A DNA stretch of 64,000 nt, taken from Treponema sp. GTDB lineage: Bacteria > Spirochaetota > Spirochaetia > Treponematales > Breznakiellaceae. The stretch lies in contig WRKT01000002.1 of assembly GCA_009777995.1 (NCBI GenBank), forward strand, positions 1-64,000, given 5' to 3'. Below the pieces are notes generated by a model. That model searched no databases, was not told the DNA's origin, and was given only the letters and a program-made list of their open reading frames with translations. Made by a program: the position numbers and the translations under genes. Each line of letters opens with the position of its first letter. Positions within the stretch are counted from its first letter, which is position 1. Shown in pieces: positions 1 through 9,139 of this stretch.

Positions 1-131
1 TCAAGATAAAACATCCCAGGGGATTTAATCCCCCTAAAGGTACCAGGAAGACTACCTGGTTGATAGGTTGGAGGTCTAAGCATGGTAACATGTTCAGCCG
101 ACCAATACTAATCTACCGTGAGGCTTGACCA
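1..131 (+). rRNA. rrl: 23S ribosomal RNA, 3' end (partial)
   Basis: The first 131 bases match the conserved 3' end of bacterial 23S rRNA, including the segments CTACCTGGTTGATAGG and ACCGTGAGGCTTGACC, which corresponds to the E. coli ending GTGAGGCTTAACC. The rest of the gene lies upstream of the window. The exact mature 3' end is uncertain by a few bases because the pairing partner at the 5' end of 23S is not visible. The 5S gene follows after a spacer of about 105 bases. Confidence 0.95.
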
Positions 132-143
132 TATTATCCATGG

Positions 144-181
144 CTAAAAAGAAAAAAAGCAAAGCATTTTTTTCTTTTTAG
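144..181 (+). other. Long hairpin in 23S-5S spacer (1)
   Basis: A 15-base A-rich arm (starting CTAAAAAGAAAAAAA) is the exact reverse complement of the T-rich arm ending TTTTTTTCTTTTTAG, around a short loop. It lies directly after the 23S 3' end. It may be a processing stem for RNase III or, given its T-rich 3' arm, a partial transcription attenuator. Both roles are inference. Confidence 0.6.
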
Positions 182-185
182 CTCC

Positions 186-220
186 GTAGTTTTGCTATCC
201 CAAAGGGATACCAAAACTAC
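186..220 (+). other. Long hairpin in 23S-5S spacer (2)
   Basis: The arms GTAGTTTTG and CAAAACTAC pair perfectly. Inside them TATCCC pairs with GGGATA around an AAA loop, with one mismatched pair between the two helices. This gives about 15 paired positions between 23S and 5S. A role in separating 23S from 5S precursor RNA is plausible but not shown. No tRNA is present in this spacer. Confidence 0.6.
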
Positions 221-237
221 ATAAAAAAGTGTTTATA

Positions 238-352
238 CTTGGTAGCCATAGTGGAGGTGTTATACCCGTTCCCATTCCGAACACGGAAGTCAAGCCCTCT
301 AACGCCGATGATACTGCCCCGCTAAGGGGTGGGAAAGTAGGTCGCTGCCAAG
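238..352 (+). rRNA. rrf: 5S ribosomal RNA
   Basis: The sequence has the 5S hallmark segments CCCATTCCGAACACGGAAGT and GGGAAAGTAGGTCGCTGCCA. The ends CTTGGTAGC and GCTGCCAAG pair as the terminal helix, which sets the limits to about 115 bases, a normal 5S length. It is the last gene of the rRNA operon and is followed directly by a run of T. Confidence 0.95.
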
Positions 353-360
353 TTTTTTTT
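353..360 (+). terminator. T-run terminator of the rRNA operon
   Basis: Eight consecutive T follow the closing helix of 5S, so the terminal stem of 5S plus the T-run can act as an intrinsic terminator. The next gene is on the opposite strand and ends at 366, which fits transcription stopping here. Confidence 0.55.
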
Positions 361-365
361 GTCTC

Positions 366-1217
366 TTATGGCTCTCTTCCCGGGATATAAGAAAATCTGT
401 GGCAGGCAGGACATATTAGACCTGATATTGCATTTAAAATTGATTCGTCAATAGCTATTCTATGATTATCTATGGGACAAAAATAAGCTATTTCGTTATT
501 CAAGAAGTCAGTTGCAAAAACAATTGTATTTCTTGTGATCCCAAGAAGCTCATCCCTGCTCATAAAAGTATTATTCGGGTCTGCCGGATCCAAAATAGAA
601 ATGACATCCTCTTCCGGATCATAGCCGGTAAAAACAACTGCATGTGAAGCTAAGTAACTTCCAATAGATTGCATACTCAGAATTGCAGGAATTTGATTCA
701 CTTCCAGGTACATAAGAATCTCTTTTAGATCAAGTATATACACAATCGCCGGTAATAAACCCCTCTTTCCCATATATTGTGCTGCTAAAGGAAATGTGCC
801 CCCCATGGCCCGTCCATTAATATCATAAACTGCAATTTGATTAAAAATTTCCCGTAGATAAGCCCAAGATGTGGGCTCCCTATAATCATAAGGAACATCA
901 GTAAATAAGCTTTCTCCAAAATAGAAATTTTCTACCATGTAAATTGATGCTGCAAGACATAAAACAGAATCATGCTGTCTGACCAATGAAATATCTCTTA
1001 GTCTTCTGTCGGGATCCTGGGGCAGGTGTGCATTGCTTACAGTATCCGGGATTAAAATGGTTATAGTTTCAGAAATGCTTCCCGGGCGCAGATTCGGATT
1101 TCCAAGGGTAAGGAAAAAAGTTAAAATTGCAGGATTTCCACTAATAATAATTGCACCAATAATTAAAACAATAAAAATTAATGCGATTATAAAAAATTTG
1201 TCCCTTAAGAAGTGCAT
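366..1217 (-). CDS. Membrane-anchored C39-like peptidase domain protein
   Basis: The 283-residue protein starts with one hydrophobic segment (about residues 8-37) and then has a papain-like C39-type domain. The candidate nucleophile is the Cys in QHDSVLCLAASIYM (about residue 87). The candidate His is in SHAVVFTGYD, followed by the Asp in ILDPADP. The C-terminal 40 residues hold paired CP..H and CPAC motifs (CPIDNH, ICPACH) that resemble a small zinc-binding knuckle. The absence of an ABC transporter argues against bacteriocin-type C39 processing. Its start overlaps the end of the MATE gene by 13 bases, so the two are probably translated together. The substrate is unknown. Confidence 0.6.
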   Translation of the reverse strand: MHFLRDKFFIIALIFIVLIIGAIIISGNPAILTFFLTLGNPNLRPGSISETITILIPDTVSNAHLPQDPDRRLRDISLVRQHDSVLCLAASIYMVENFYFGESLFTDVPYDYREPTSWAYLREIFNQIAVYDINGRAMGGTFPLAAQYMGKRGLLPAIVYILDLKEILMYLEVNQIPAILSMQSIGSYLASHAVVFTGYDPEEDVISILDPADPNNTFMSRDELLGITRNTIVFATDFLNNEIAYFCPIDNHRIAIDESILNAISGLICPACHRFSYIPGREP

Positions 1218-2572
1218 TCATCGACCCTTGGCAGCTTCCTTATATTAATATAATGCCATACCAATAGCCAAACGCTTTTAATAGTCATGGCCATGGCTAT
1301 ACCCCACCACACTCCGCTTACCCCAAGTCTAGTATTCGCAAGGGCATAACAGACGAATACCCGTATAATATTACTGGAAACACTTGCGATTGTAGGTTTT
1401 AAGGTAATGCCCCTGCCCCTAAAAGAGCCGATTGCAACACCTTCAAGGCAAAAGAGCAGCTGTGCAAGGGCTATGATTCGCAGGTAGCTTCCGCCGATTA
1501 ATATGCTGTCACTCTCATTTAGGAATATGGAAACCAAGGGCTCTGCAAGGAAGAAGAGGACTGCTGTGATTAAAATGCCGTAACCGGCCATAAAGATATT
1601 TGCAACTCGCCTTGTGGATACCATTCGCCCCCATTTTTTTGCTCCATAGTTCTGACCAATGAAGGCAGTAAGCGCGCTTGCAAAGCCACCGCCAATCATG
1701 AAAGACAGGGATTCCACCTGCATTCCCACTTGATGGGCTGCAACTGCGCCATAGCCGAATCCGGCTATAAGACGTGTTACCAGCATAAAAAGTAATGCAA
1801 AGAGCAGGGATTCTGCCGCAACAGGGAGTCCCCATTTTAATATTTGGATGATTTTGTCTTTGGCAATTCTAACGAATAGGACATAGTTTTCAAAAGGCCG
1901 GTTTCTATACTTTGTCATTGCCCATATTTTGACAACAAAATTGAAAATGGCGGCTATCACCATGCTTGTTGCTGCTCCCAAAATACCCATATTAAAAATG
2001 AATATTAAAATGGGGCTTAAAACAATGTTTAGGAGCAGGGCAGAAGAGTTAACATAAAAGGGCAGTTTTGTATTTCCAAAACCGCCGTAAACCCCTGTAA
2101 ATACAGTGTGACCAAAGTTTAAAGGTATCGCCAATGCGGCAATTGAAAGATAAGTTGCTGCCGATGCTGCCACATACTCATTGTCTATATTAAAGAAACT
2201 GAGTAATTGCACTCGAAAAACTATCAATACGATGGAATAAAATAATCCTATGCATAATGAGAGCATAAAACCATTTTGGGCAAAACTAATCGCTTCTTCC
2301 TTATTACCCCTGCCCATATTTTGAGAAACACCGATCTCAGCCCCTATACGGCACATCATTATAAATGCAAAAGACATCCATAAAAATTGCCCTGCAAGGC
2401 CTGCTGCCGCAACATACTGCTCCCCCTGTTCTCCAAGCCTTCCAAGCCAAAACATATTGGTTAGATTATGGGCCGATTGCATCAGTGATGTTGCCATTAT
2501 GGGTACTGAAAGCTTTAGCAGCTTATTAAAAATAGGACCTTCTGTTAAATTATATTTTGCCTGATTACTCAC
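1205..2572 (-). CDS. MATE family efflux transporter
   Basis: A multidrug and toxin extrusion carrier expected to export cationic or small organic compounds using an ion gradient across the inner membrane. The 455-residue product has about twelve hydrophobic segments and the family-typical opening LLKLSVPIMATSLMQSAHN, with later segments such as AVAAHQVGMQVESLSFMIGGG. The frame is open further upstream, but a GTG at 2572 follows a GGAGG sequence with about 5 bases of spacing and gives a normal MATE length, so I prefer it over the upstream ATG at 2668. It is the first gene of a pair with the C39-like gene. The substrate cannot be read from the sequence. Confidence 0.9.
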   Translation of the reverse strand: MSNQAKYNLTEGPIFNKLLKLSVPIMATSLMQSAHNLTNMFWLGRLGEQGEQYVAAAGLAGQFLWMSFAFIMMCRIGAEIGVSQNMGRGNKEEAISFAQNGFMLSLCIGLFYSIVLIVFRVQLLSFFNIDNEYVAASAATYLSIAALAIPLNFGHTVFTGVYGGFGNTKLPFYVNSSALLLNIVLSPILIFIFNMGILGAATSMVIAAIFNFVVKIWAMTKYRNRPFENYVLFVRIAKDKIIQILKWGLPVAAESLLFALLFMLVTRLIAGFGYGAVAAHQVGMQVESLSFMIGGGFASALTAFIGQNYGAKKWGRMVSTRRVANIFMAGYGILITAVLFFLAEPLVSIFLNESDSILIGGSYLRIIALAQLLFCLEGVAIGSFRGRGITLKPTIASVSSNIIRVFVCYALANTRLGVSGVWWGIAMAMTIKSVWLLVWHYINIRKLPRVDECTS

Positions 2573-2658
2573 AGCTGCCTCCGGTAATAAAAAAAATGAT
2601 ATAACATTATGGAAAAATAGTGTATAGTATAGGGTAATTACTACAAAAAGGATTGGAT

Positions 2659-4101
2659 ATGATAACAATGCAAACCGAAGTATTTAAGGCAGGACAATTC
2701 GAAGCAGAAGGGAAGGTGGCACTCGCAAACGGGAAAAATATTCCCTTTAAATCTATCTGTGCTGATAACTTATTTCATGATGATGCTGAGAAACCCATTG
2801 GTTCGATGTTCAGTTATTCCTATTTTAGGAGTGATATTGAAGACGCTTCCGAGCGGCCCGTGATCTTCTTCTTTAATGGGGGGCCCGGTTCAGGTTCACT
2901 TTGGCTTCATGTTGGTCTTTTCGGCCCCCTGCGCATAAAGTACGATGATCCTGAGGCAGTAAATACCCCCTCTATTCCCCCATACAATGTTGCAAATAAT
3001 GAATTATGCCTATTGGATATTGCTGACCTTGTTTTTATCGATCCTGTAGGTACCGGCTGGGGCCGCCTGTTGGATAAGGATGCAGGAGAGCGTTTCTTTG
3101 GCATGGATAATGATGCTGACTGCTTCAATACCCTAATTCAGAGCTGGTTATCGAAATACCAGAGGTGGCAGTCTCCAAAGTATCTGATGGGCGAGAGTTA
3201 CGGGACAAATAGGGCAGTATTGCTTGCCGAGTCCCTTTCGGGGAGCAGTCAGGGGGAGTTCAGCAGTGTAGGTCTTAACGGGCTTATTCTTTTGGGGAAT
3301 GCCATCGGGCAAACGGAGGGTGTTCTCTCCTTTGACACAGTTGAACCTGCTGTCCTTGCCCTCCCTTCTATGGCAGCAACTAACTGGTATCATAATAAGA
3401 TCCCGGGCAGTCTTGAAGACTTTATTCAGAAGGCCTATGACTTCTGTGAGGATGAGTATTTAAAGGCCCTGTTTAAGGGTGCTACTCTTTCGGAAGCAAA
3501 GAGAAATAGTATTGCAGCGAAGGTGGCATATTTCTCGGGGCTTAAAAAAGAAACTGTTATCGAGATGGACCTTAGGCCTGATAAGAGAAAATATTTACAG
3601 CATGTTTTAAAAGACAGAGGACTTGAAGTAGGCGTATATGACAGCCGTTTTACTCTGCCCCTAAACAAGGACAGTATCAGCGATAAAATGGTAAGGGATG
3701 ATGCTGCCATTGCACAGTATACCCCTTCCTTCATGGCTGCAATCTCCGGGACTTATAAAAAGCTTCTTGGTATAACCCATGACCGCAAGTACTATGCAAT
3801 TTCAAATGAAGTTGGCAAGAACTGGAAGAGGGAATCAAGCCGTTCCTGTGCAAAAAGCCTTGCCGCTTCCATGCGCAGAAACCCCGATTTAAAAGTGCTC
3901 TTTTCTTCGGGGGCCTACGATATACAGTGCCAAATGGGTCAGGCGAGGTATCTGGTAAATCATATCGGGCTTGACTTAAAACGGGTTAAGCTTACAGAAT
4001 ACCCGTCGGGCCATATGGTATATCTTGGTGAAACTGCTGCAAAAGCTTTTGCCGATGATATTAGAGCAATGGTTGAAGGCACCCTGTTTAGCAAATTTTA
4101 G
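2659..4101 (+). CDS. S10 family serine carboxypeptidase-like protein
   Basis: The alpha/beta-hydrolase fold of peptidase family S10 is recognisable. FFFNGGPGSGSLWLHVGLFG forms the oxyanion region, GESYGTNRAVLLA holds the catalytic Ser, GAYDIQC holds the Asp and YPSGHMVYLG the His. All three triad residues are present. No signal peptide is seen, so the enzyme is probably cytoplasmic, unlike secreted eukaryotic relatives. The ATG at 2659 has AAAAGGA six bases upstream and is preferred over a TTG at 2653. The stop overlaps the end of the convergent amidohydrolase gene by 4 bases. The amidohydrolase may also act on peptides, but that link is inference. Confidence 0.88.
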   Translation: MITMQTEVFKAGQFEAEGKVALANGKNIPFKSICADNLFHDDAEKPIGSMFSYSYFRSDIEDASERPVIFFFNGGPGSGSLWLHVGLFGPLRIKYDDPEAVNTPSIPPYNVANNELCLLDIADLVFIDPVGTGWGRLLDKDAGERFFGMDNDADCFNTLIQSWLSKYQRWQSPKYLMGESYGTNRAVLLAESLSGSSQGEFSSVGLNGLILLGNAIGQTEGVLSFDTVEPAVLALPSMAATNWYHNKIPGSLEDFIQKAYDFCEDEYLKALFKGATLSEAKRNSIAAKVAYFSGLKKETVIEMDLRPDKRKYLQHVLKDRGLEVGVYDSRFTLPLNKDSISDKMVRDDAAIAQYTPSFMAAISGTYKKLLGITHDRKYYAISNEVGKNWKRESSRSCAKSLAASMRRNPDLKVLFSSGAYDIQCQMGQARYLVNHIGLDLKRVKLTEYPSGHMVYLGETAAKAFADDIRAMVEGTLFSKF

Positions 4102-5285
4102 CTTTTATAGACAGATTCGCCTGAGTAGAATACCTCCCTGACGTTTTTTAGTGCCTTTACGCCTTTTAAGGGGTCTCCGTTAATCACTGCAATATCAGCA
4201 ACTTTTCCGGGAGCGATCTCCCCGATTCTTTCCCCCATCCCCAGGGTTTCCGCTCCGGTCATGGTTGCTGCCTTGATTGCCTCGAGTACCGGCATGCCGT
4301 ACTTGACCATCAGTATTAGCTCTTCTGCAATAGGAGCCGCTTCTCTTCCGGGATAGACAAGGTCAGTCCCTGCTGCAATCTTGACTCCTGTTTTATACAG
4401 TTTCTCGAAATTATCACGATATGCATTGGCAGCATTTTGGAAATACTCATGGTGTTCAAGGAAGCCGGCTTGAACAGAGGCAGGATTATCCCTTTCCATG
4501 CTCTCCTTTATGCGATCATGCGTGAAGGTATAGGCCACAATCGTGGGAACCCAGACCAAGCCCTTGTCAGCCATCTGTTTGGCTTGAGTCTCTGTTAGAT
4601 AAGTACCATGCTCGATTGTATCAAAGCCGGCATCAATGCACATCTGTATAGAGGGTTGGGTTCCTGCATGGACGGCAATTTTTCTTTTAACACGATGACA
4701 TTCATCAACTGCCGCATTAAGCTCTTCCTGTGTATACTCAGGGGTGTCCGAACGATGGGATGCCATTATCTTTATCCAATGTGCTCCCCTTTTAATCGCA
4801 TCTCGAATGGCGGCTCTGACCTGCCAGGGACCATCCACTTCAACACTATGATCCCATGCATGTCCTCCGGTAAAGCAGATGTGTAAATCTGTATGGATGA
4901 TCCTTGGAATCTTGATATAGCCTTTCTCGGCAGCCTGTATCATTGTGGCGCAAAGGTTCTTTGGTGAAGAGACGTCTCTCATGGTGGTAACACCTTTGGC
5001 AAAGGCCTGCCTTGCGTAATCGCCTGAATAATAGGCAATCATAAAATCATTATATGCACTGCCTTCAGGGGTATTCCACACATAGCCGATATGTACATGC
5101 ATGTCGATAAGCCCGGGCAAAATGCTTGCGCCCGGATATTCAAGGACGGTTTTATCTTTATGCTTCTCCCTTAGCTTTGCAATCTCTCCAAGCTCAAGGA
5201 TTTTTCCTTTTTCCAATACCAAGGCCGTATTTTCCAATACAGTTTTCCCGTCGCCTGTAATGATCCTGTCAGCTTTTATGATCAT
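4098..5285 (-). CDS. Metal-dependent amidohydrolase (imidazolonepropionase/prolidase-like)
   Basis: A 395-residue member of the amidohydrolase superfamily. Metal-site motifs are visible: GLIDMHVHIG early, then IKIMAS with the position of the usual carbamylated Lys, AVHAGTQPS, IEHGTYLT and AAGTDLVYPG with the catalytic Asp. The N- and C-terminal segments form the typical small beta-sandwich (MIIKADRIITGDG and GKVADIAVINGDPL). Relatives include Xaa-Pro dipeptidases and other imide or amide hydrolases, so the substrate stays open. The start is firm: AAGGAGG lies 5 bases before the ATG. Confidence 0.88.
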   Translation of the reverse strand: MIIKADRIITGDGKTVLENTALVLEKGKILELGEIAKLREKHKDKTVLEYPGASILPGLIDMHVHIGYVWNTPEGSAYNDFMIAYYSGDYARQAFAKGVTTMRDVSSPKNLCATMIQAAEKGYIKIPRIIHTDLHICFTGGHAWDHSVEVDGPWQVRAAIRDAIKRGAHWIKIMASHRSDTPEYTQEELNAAVDECHRVKRKIAVHAGTQPSIQMCIDAGFDTIEHGTYLTETQAKQMADKGLVWVPTIVAYTFTHDRIKESMERDNPASVQAGFLEHHEYFQNAANAYRDNFEKLYKTGVKIAAGTDLVYPGREAAPIAEELILMVKYGMPVLEAIKAATMTGAETLGMGERIGEIAPGKVADIAVINGDPLKGVKALKNVREVFYSGESVYKS

Positions 5286-5333
5286 ATGATCCTCCTTGTA
5301 TATTGTAATTTAAAAGTATGATATAAGTATACA

Positions 5334-6635
5334 ATGAATATAGCCATCTCCCATACCAATATGGATTTTGATTGTCTCGGATCACTCATTCTTATAAAAA
5401 AACTATTTCCTGATTATCAGCTTGTAAGAAGCAGTCGTATACTTCCTGCCGCACAGATCATGTACGATTTTTATGAAGGGTATTTTAACTTCCTTTCCCT
5501 TAAAGATATATCAACCGAGAAAATCGAAAACATCATCATTGTGGATACCTGCATGTCTTCCCGTGTATCGGAGTATTTTTCTCATATTAAGAACTCAAAT
5601 CCAAGTATACACATATTTGATCATCACCCAATAGAAAACTGCGATATTCCGGGGGCCGAGGTTGAAGGAGGAAGGTTTGGTGCAACCACCACCATACTCG
5701 GGAGAATGGCGATAAAGAAGAAACTAAAGCTCTCCCCCGAGGAAGCTACAATTGCCCTTGCGGCTATTTATGCCGATACCGGGCGGCTTCTTTACGATAA
5801 TGTCACGAGCGAAGACTATGAGGTTTCGGCATGGCTTTTGAAAATGGGGGCTTCTTTAAGACTGGTTAGATCATTTTTACAGACAATAAAGGAAGATGAT
5901 CAGCTTGCCTTATTGAATAAACTAAGGCCCTCTCTGCATACAATACACGGGAATATGATCCTCTTAAGTTATATGGAGCTTGTCGAAAATGTGCCGGGTC
6001 TCTCAGCCGTTGTTGAAAAAACAATGGAGTCCCAGAACCCGGATGCCTATTTTGCAATTTTTTCTATTATTAGTGATGATATAATCATGATAATCGCAAG
6101 GAGCCAGAGAAAAAACATTGATCTAAATGTTCTGCTTTCTGAATATGGGGGCGGGGGGCATCCTATGGCTGCATCTGCTAAAATATCGGGAAGCGGCGGG
6201 CTTATGTTCCTTGAAGATTTTCGCGTTTTCCTTGAAAAATCCATTGCCCCTGCTGTAAGTGCCGGCGAAATTATGACAAGAAATGTCTTTTCAATACTTG
6301 AAACTACAAATTTAAAAGACGCTTCCATGTTTCTTGAAAGGGTCAACCTTACTGCTGTTCCGGTTGTGGATCAGGAGGGAAGCCTTTCGGGACTTATTAG
6401 TCTTCGAGATATAATGAAAGGCCGTAAGCATGGGAAAATGCATGCGCCTGTGAAAGCATATATGTCTAAACCTGTGATCTCTGTAGGGAGCAATGCAACA
6501 ATGAGGGATGTTGAGCAGATTTTCTATAAGAATAAAATCAGCCATTTACCTATCCTCGATGAAGGAAAGCTAACCGGCATTGTAACGCGCTGGGACTATC
6601 TGCAATTTCAAAAACAGAACACAGAGACCTTATAA
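5334..6635 (+). CDS. DHH family phosphoesterase with tandem CBS domains
   Basis: The 433-residue protein begins with a DHH phosphoesterase domain (SHTNMDFDCLGS, IIIVDTC, IFDHHP, YADTGRL), continues with a DHHA1 domain ending in GGGGHPMAASAKISG (about residues 270-285), and ends with two CBS modules (about 305-425, starting AGEIMTRNVFSI and VKAYMSKPVISVG). This is the N-terminal layout of some archaeal and bacterial poly(A) polymerase or CCA-adding fusions, but the nucleotidyltransferase part is missing. Likely roles are hydrolysis of a cyclic dinucleotide or short RNA, gated by adenylates bound to CBS. No Shine-Dalgarno sequence precedes the ATG, while TATGAT lies 11 bases upstream. Confidence 0.85.
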   Translation: MNIAISHTNMDFDCLGSLILIKKLFPDYQLVRSSRILPAAQIMYDFYEGYFNFLSLKDISTEKIENIIIVDTCMSSRVSEYFSHIKNSNPSIHIFDHHPIENCDIPGAEVEGGRFGATTTILGRMAIKKKLKLSPEEATIALAAIYADTGRLLYDNVTSEDYEVSAWLLKMGASLRLVRSFLQTIKEDDQLALLNKLRPSLHTIHGNMILLSYMELVENVPGLSAVVEKTMESQNPDAYFAIFSIISDDIIMIIARSQRKNIDLNVLLSEYGGGGHPMAASAKISGSGGLMFLEDFRVFLEKSIAPAVSAGEIMTRNVFSILETTNLKDASMFLERVNLTAVPVVDQEGSLSGLISLRDIMKGRKHGKMHAPVKAYMSKPVISVGSNATMRDVEQIFYKNKISHLPILDEGKLTGIVTRWDYLQFQKQNTETL

Positions 6636-6639
6636 AATT

Positions 6640-8346
6640 CTATCTCTTTATCTTCTTTGTTGTTGTCATCTCCATTGGCTCATCAAGTAACACTGTTCTA
6701 TTGATTTTCTGGTAGGGCTGGAGCCTTTGGTTTACTTCAGATACTATTGATTCGACCTTACTCATGATTTCATCTTTTGATGGGGTCTTATCATTTGCGT
6801 CCTTATACTCAGGGTTCGGATAAATAACGGCTTCGATGCCCTCAATTTTAAGTTTCTCGTCTTTTAAGTAGCCGCGAATCATTACCTGTTCCACTACGTC
6901 AAAGAAGAGCTGGAATTCATTCTCTATTTCCTCAGGGTAGACATTCTTTCCACCCTCGGTGACGATCATGTTCTTTGCCCTGCCTGTAAGATAAAGATAA
7001 TTTTCGCTGTCCATATAACCAACGTCACCTGTTTTCAGGTATCCATCCGGAGTAAAGACCGCGGCGGTTTCCTCGGGCATCTCGAAGTAGCCCTTCATTA
7101 CCATTGGTCCTTTTATTATGACTTCTCCGATACCCCGCTCATCCGGGTCCAGAATCTTCATGTCGACTTGCGGAAGGGTAACCCCCACAGATTCTTCTTT
7201 ATAATGCTCAATCGGGTTAAGGTTGATAATTGGACTTGTCTCTGTAAGGCCGTAACCCTGTACAAAGTCGAGACCTAATTGGTTAAACTTACGGAAAACT
7301 GATGGCGCAAGAGGACCTCCGCCTGAAATACAGATTCGCAGTGTTGATAGAGAAGCCTTCTCCAGAACCGTACCGAAGAGCTTTTTCCCGGGATTTACCT
7401 TGAAGACCTTCTTTATGAAGCCTGAAATCATCATTAGGAAGGACATTATGCAGTATACCAGCTTGCCCTTTGCCTTAATTCCCCTAATAACCCCTGCAAG
7501 GAGCTTATAGTAGAGCAAGGGCACTCCGAGGAGCAGTGTAATCTTTCCCTCTTTAAGCTCTTTTAACATTACAGCGCTTACCATCTTCTTACCGAAAACC
7601 ACTTCTGCACCGACAGATATTGTTTCAATAAAAACTGCAAGCATGCAGTAAGAGTGATGAATGGGAAGTATTGCGTAAAAGACATCGGTATGGTAAAGGC
7701 GTAAAGGTGTCCCCTGTCCAAGGTAGCAGTCTGAAACAAGGTTCTGATGTGTCAGCATGACCCCCTTGGGCTTACCTGTTGTTCCTGATGTAAAGAGTAT
7801 TGCCGCAAGCTCATGCTCTGTGGACTCTTCAATTTCTGCCTCGGGGCCGTCCAGGGTATAAACGTATGTTCCAATGTCCTTCTTTAGCGATACCACAGTA
7901 TTCAACTTCCCCGGATTTTGGATATAATAGGGGTGCTTTTCTTCATCAATGAAGAGCATCTTTGCATACGAAGCCTTTAAAAGCAGGTCAATCTCTTCAT
8001 TTCTAAGCTGATAATCAATAGGTACAACAGTAGCTCCCGCAAAAAGGATGCCAAGATAGGATATTGCCCACTCTGAAGAGTTTTTTCCTGTAAGTGCGAC
8101 CTTATCACCCTTACGAATTCCCTTACTGTATAACCAGCGGGCTATACCTTCAACTATTTTTAAAGATTCTTTATATGTCAGAGTAATACGATTCGGCTCG
8201 AACATTGTAAAACAGTTCCGCTCTCCGTATCGTAAAACATTAATCCTGTACATTTCAGGAATTGTTGGCCAGGTTCCGGTAAATGCCTTTCCCCTGTACT
8301 CATCCAAAAATCCCCAAGGCTTGTATTCTCTTAACTTTTCGATCAT
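6640..8346 (-). CDS. AMP-forming acyl-CoA synthetase (long-chain fatty acid-CoA ligase type)
   Basis: Adenylate-forming enzyme that would activate a fatty or other carboxylic acid to its CoA thioester with ATP. ANL-superfamily core motifs are complete: LFTSGTTGKPKGVMLTHQN (phosphate loop), GYGLTETSP, LKTGDVGYMD and GRAKNMIVTEGGKNVYPEE before the mobile C-terminal domain. An internal hydrophobic stretch near IKAKGKLVYCIMSFLMMISG is typical of long-chain members. GAGG lies six bases before the ATG at 8346, so I chose this over the ATG at 8358. It ends 4 bases from the convergent DHH-CBS gene and has no other metabolic neighbour. Confidence 0.9.
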   Translation of the reverse strand: MIEKLREYKPWGFLDEYRGKAFTGTWPTIPEMYRINVLRYGERNCFTMFEPNRITLTYKESLKIVEGIARWLYSKGIRKGDKVALTGKNSSEWAISYLGILFAGATVVPIDYQLRNEEIDLLLKASYAKMLFIDEEKHPYYIQNPGKLNTVVSLKKDIGTYVYTLDGPEAEIEESTEHELAAILFTSGTTGKPKGVMLTHQNLVSDCYLGQGTPLRLYHTDVFYAILPIHHSYCMLAVFIETISVGAEVVFGKKMVSAVMLKELKEGKITLLLGVPLLYYKLLAGVIRGIKAKGKLVYCIMSFLMMISGFIKKVFKVNPGKKLFGTVLEKASLSTLRICISGGGPLAPSVFRKFNQLGLDFVQGYGLTETSPIINLNPIEHYKEESVGVTLPQVDMKILDPDERGIGEVIIKGPMVMKGYFEMPEETAAVFTPDGYLKTGDVGYMDSENYLYLTGRAKNMIVTEGGKNVYPEEIENEFQLFFDVVEQVMIRGYLKDEKLKIEGIEAVIYPNPEYKDANDKTPSKDEIMSKVESIVSEVNQRLQPYQKINRTVLLDEPMEMTTTKKIKR

Positions 8347-8395
8347 AAAATACCTCATTGAAAATTAATAATATATGTTACACAATTAATATATC

Positions 8396-9124
8396 ATGAT
8401 TAAATACAAAAGACATTATATTTATACAAAGTTTCTTATTTTTATTTTGCTCATCTCTTCCCTCCTATCCTGCATGGCGAGAATTGAAGGTGAACTTATG
8501 GAAGGAGGGGCAGTGGAGCTCAGTTTAAGGACTTCCCTTGGTCCCAGAACCATAACTCTAATTCGTTCTCTTCGTACATTCGCGGGAGATGAATCTGAAG
8601 TTCTTTTGCTTGACGTGCCTGCAATCGGGCTGTCTCTTGAAGCAATGCCGGGTATCGGAAGAGCCGGAATCAGAAATACAAGCCCCTCTGCCCTTGATGG
8701 CACTATCTTTATCTCCAATATTTCCGATTTTCTTGCAGAGGGGGATGCAAACAGAAGATTTGTAGTTCTAAACGAGGCTGCTCAAAACTCTTCAATAAAC
8801 GTGGTGCTCGACAGGGTGACAGCACCGGGCCTATTCCTCAACCTTTCTCCGGATATCCTTGAGTATTTTCATGCTATATTTGCGCCTGCAATCCAGGGAG
8901 ATCATATCTCCGTGCAGGAATACCTTGATCTTTTAACTTCCATATACGGAAGGCCCCTTGCAGATGAGATCGAAGTAGGTGTTATTCTGGTGCAAATTAC
9001 ATTCCCAAGACCGATTATATCCGTCAGAGGGGGGACTTTCTCGGGAAGAATGGCTGAGTTTAGCATTCCCCTCGTGGATTTTCTTGTGTTGGAGCAACCC
9101 TTGCTCTATGAAGTAAGATGGTAA
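8396..9124 (+). CDS. Predicted lipoprotein of unknown function
   Basis: A 242-residue protein with a basic N-terminus, a hydrophobic segment and a lipobox-like LLSC (Cys at about residue 26), so it is probably a lipoprotein. I recognise no domain in the mature part. It is rich in beta-type alternating segments (ELSLRTSLGPRTITLI, EVGVILVQITFPRP). There is no Shine-Dalgarno sequence before the ATG, but TAATAT sits 6 bases upstream, so the message may be leaderless. It lies alone between the divergent acyl-CoA synthetase gene and the promoter of the hydrogenase operon. Confidence 0.7.
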   Translation: MIKYKRHYIYTKFLIFILLISSLLSCMARIEGELMEGGAVELSLRTSLGPRTITLIRSLRTFAGDESEVLLLDVPAIGLSLEAMPGIGRAGIRNTSPSALDGTIFISNISDFLAEGDANRRFVVLNEAAQNSSINVVLDRVTAPGLFLNLSPDILEYFHAIFAPAIQGDHISVQEYLDLLTSIYGRPLADEIEVGVILVQITFPRPIISVRGGTFSGRMAEFSIPLVDFLVLEQPLLYEVRW

Positions 9125-9139
9125 AAGGGCCTAATCCCC

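Noticed and set aside
132-237. tRNA gene in the 23S-5S spacer
   Set aside because: No cloverleaf, T-loop or anticodon arm can be formed; the bases are taken up by two simple hairpins.
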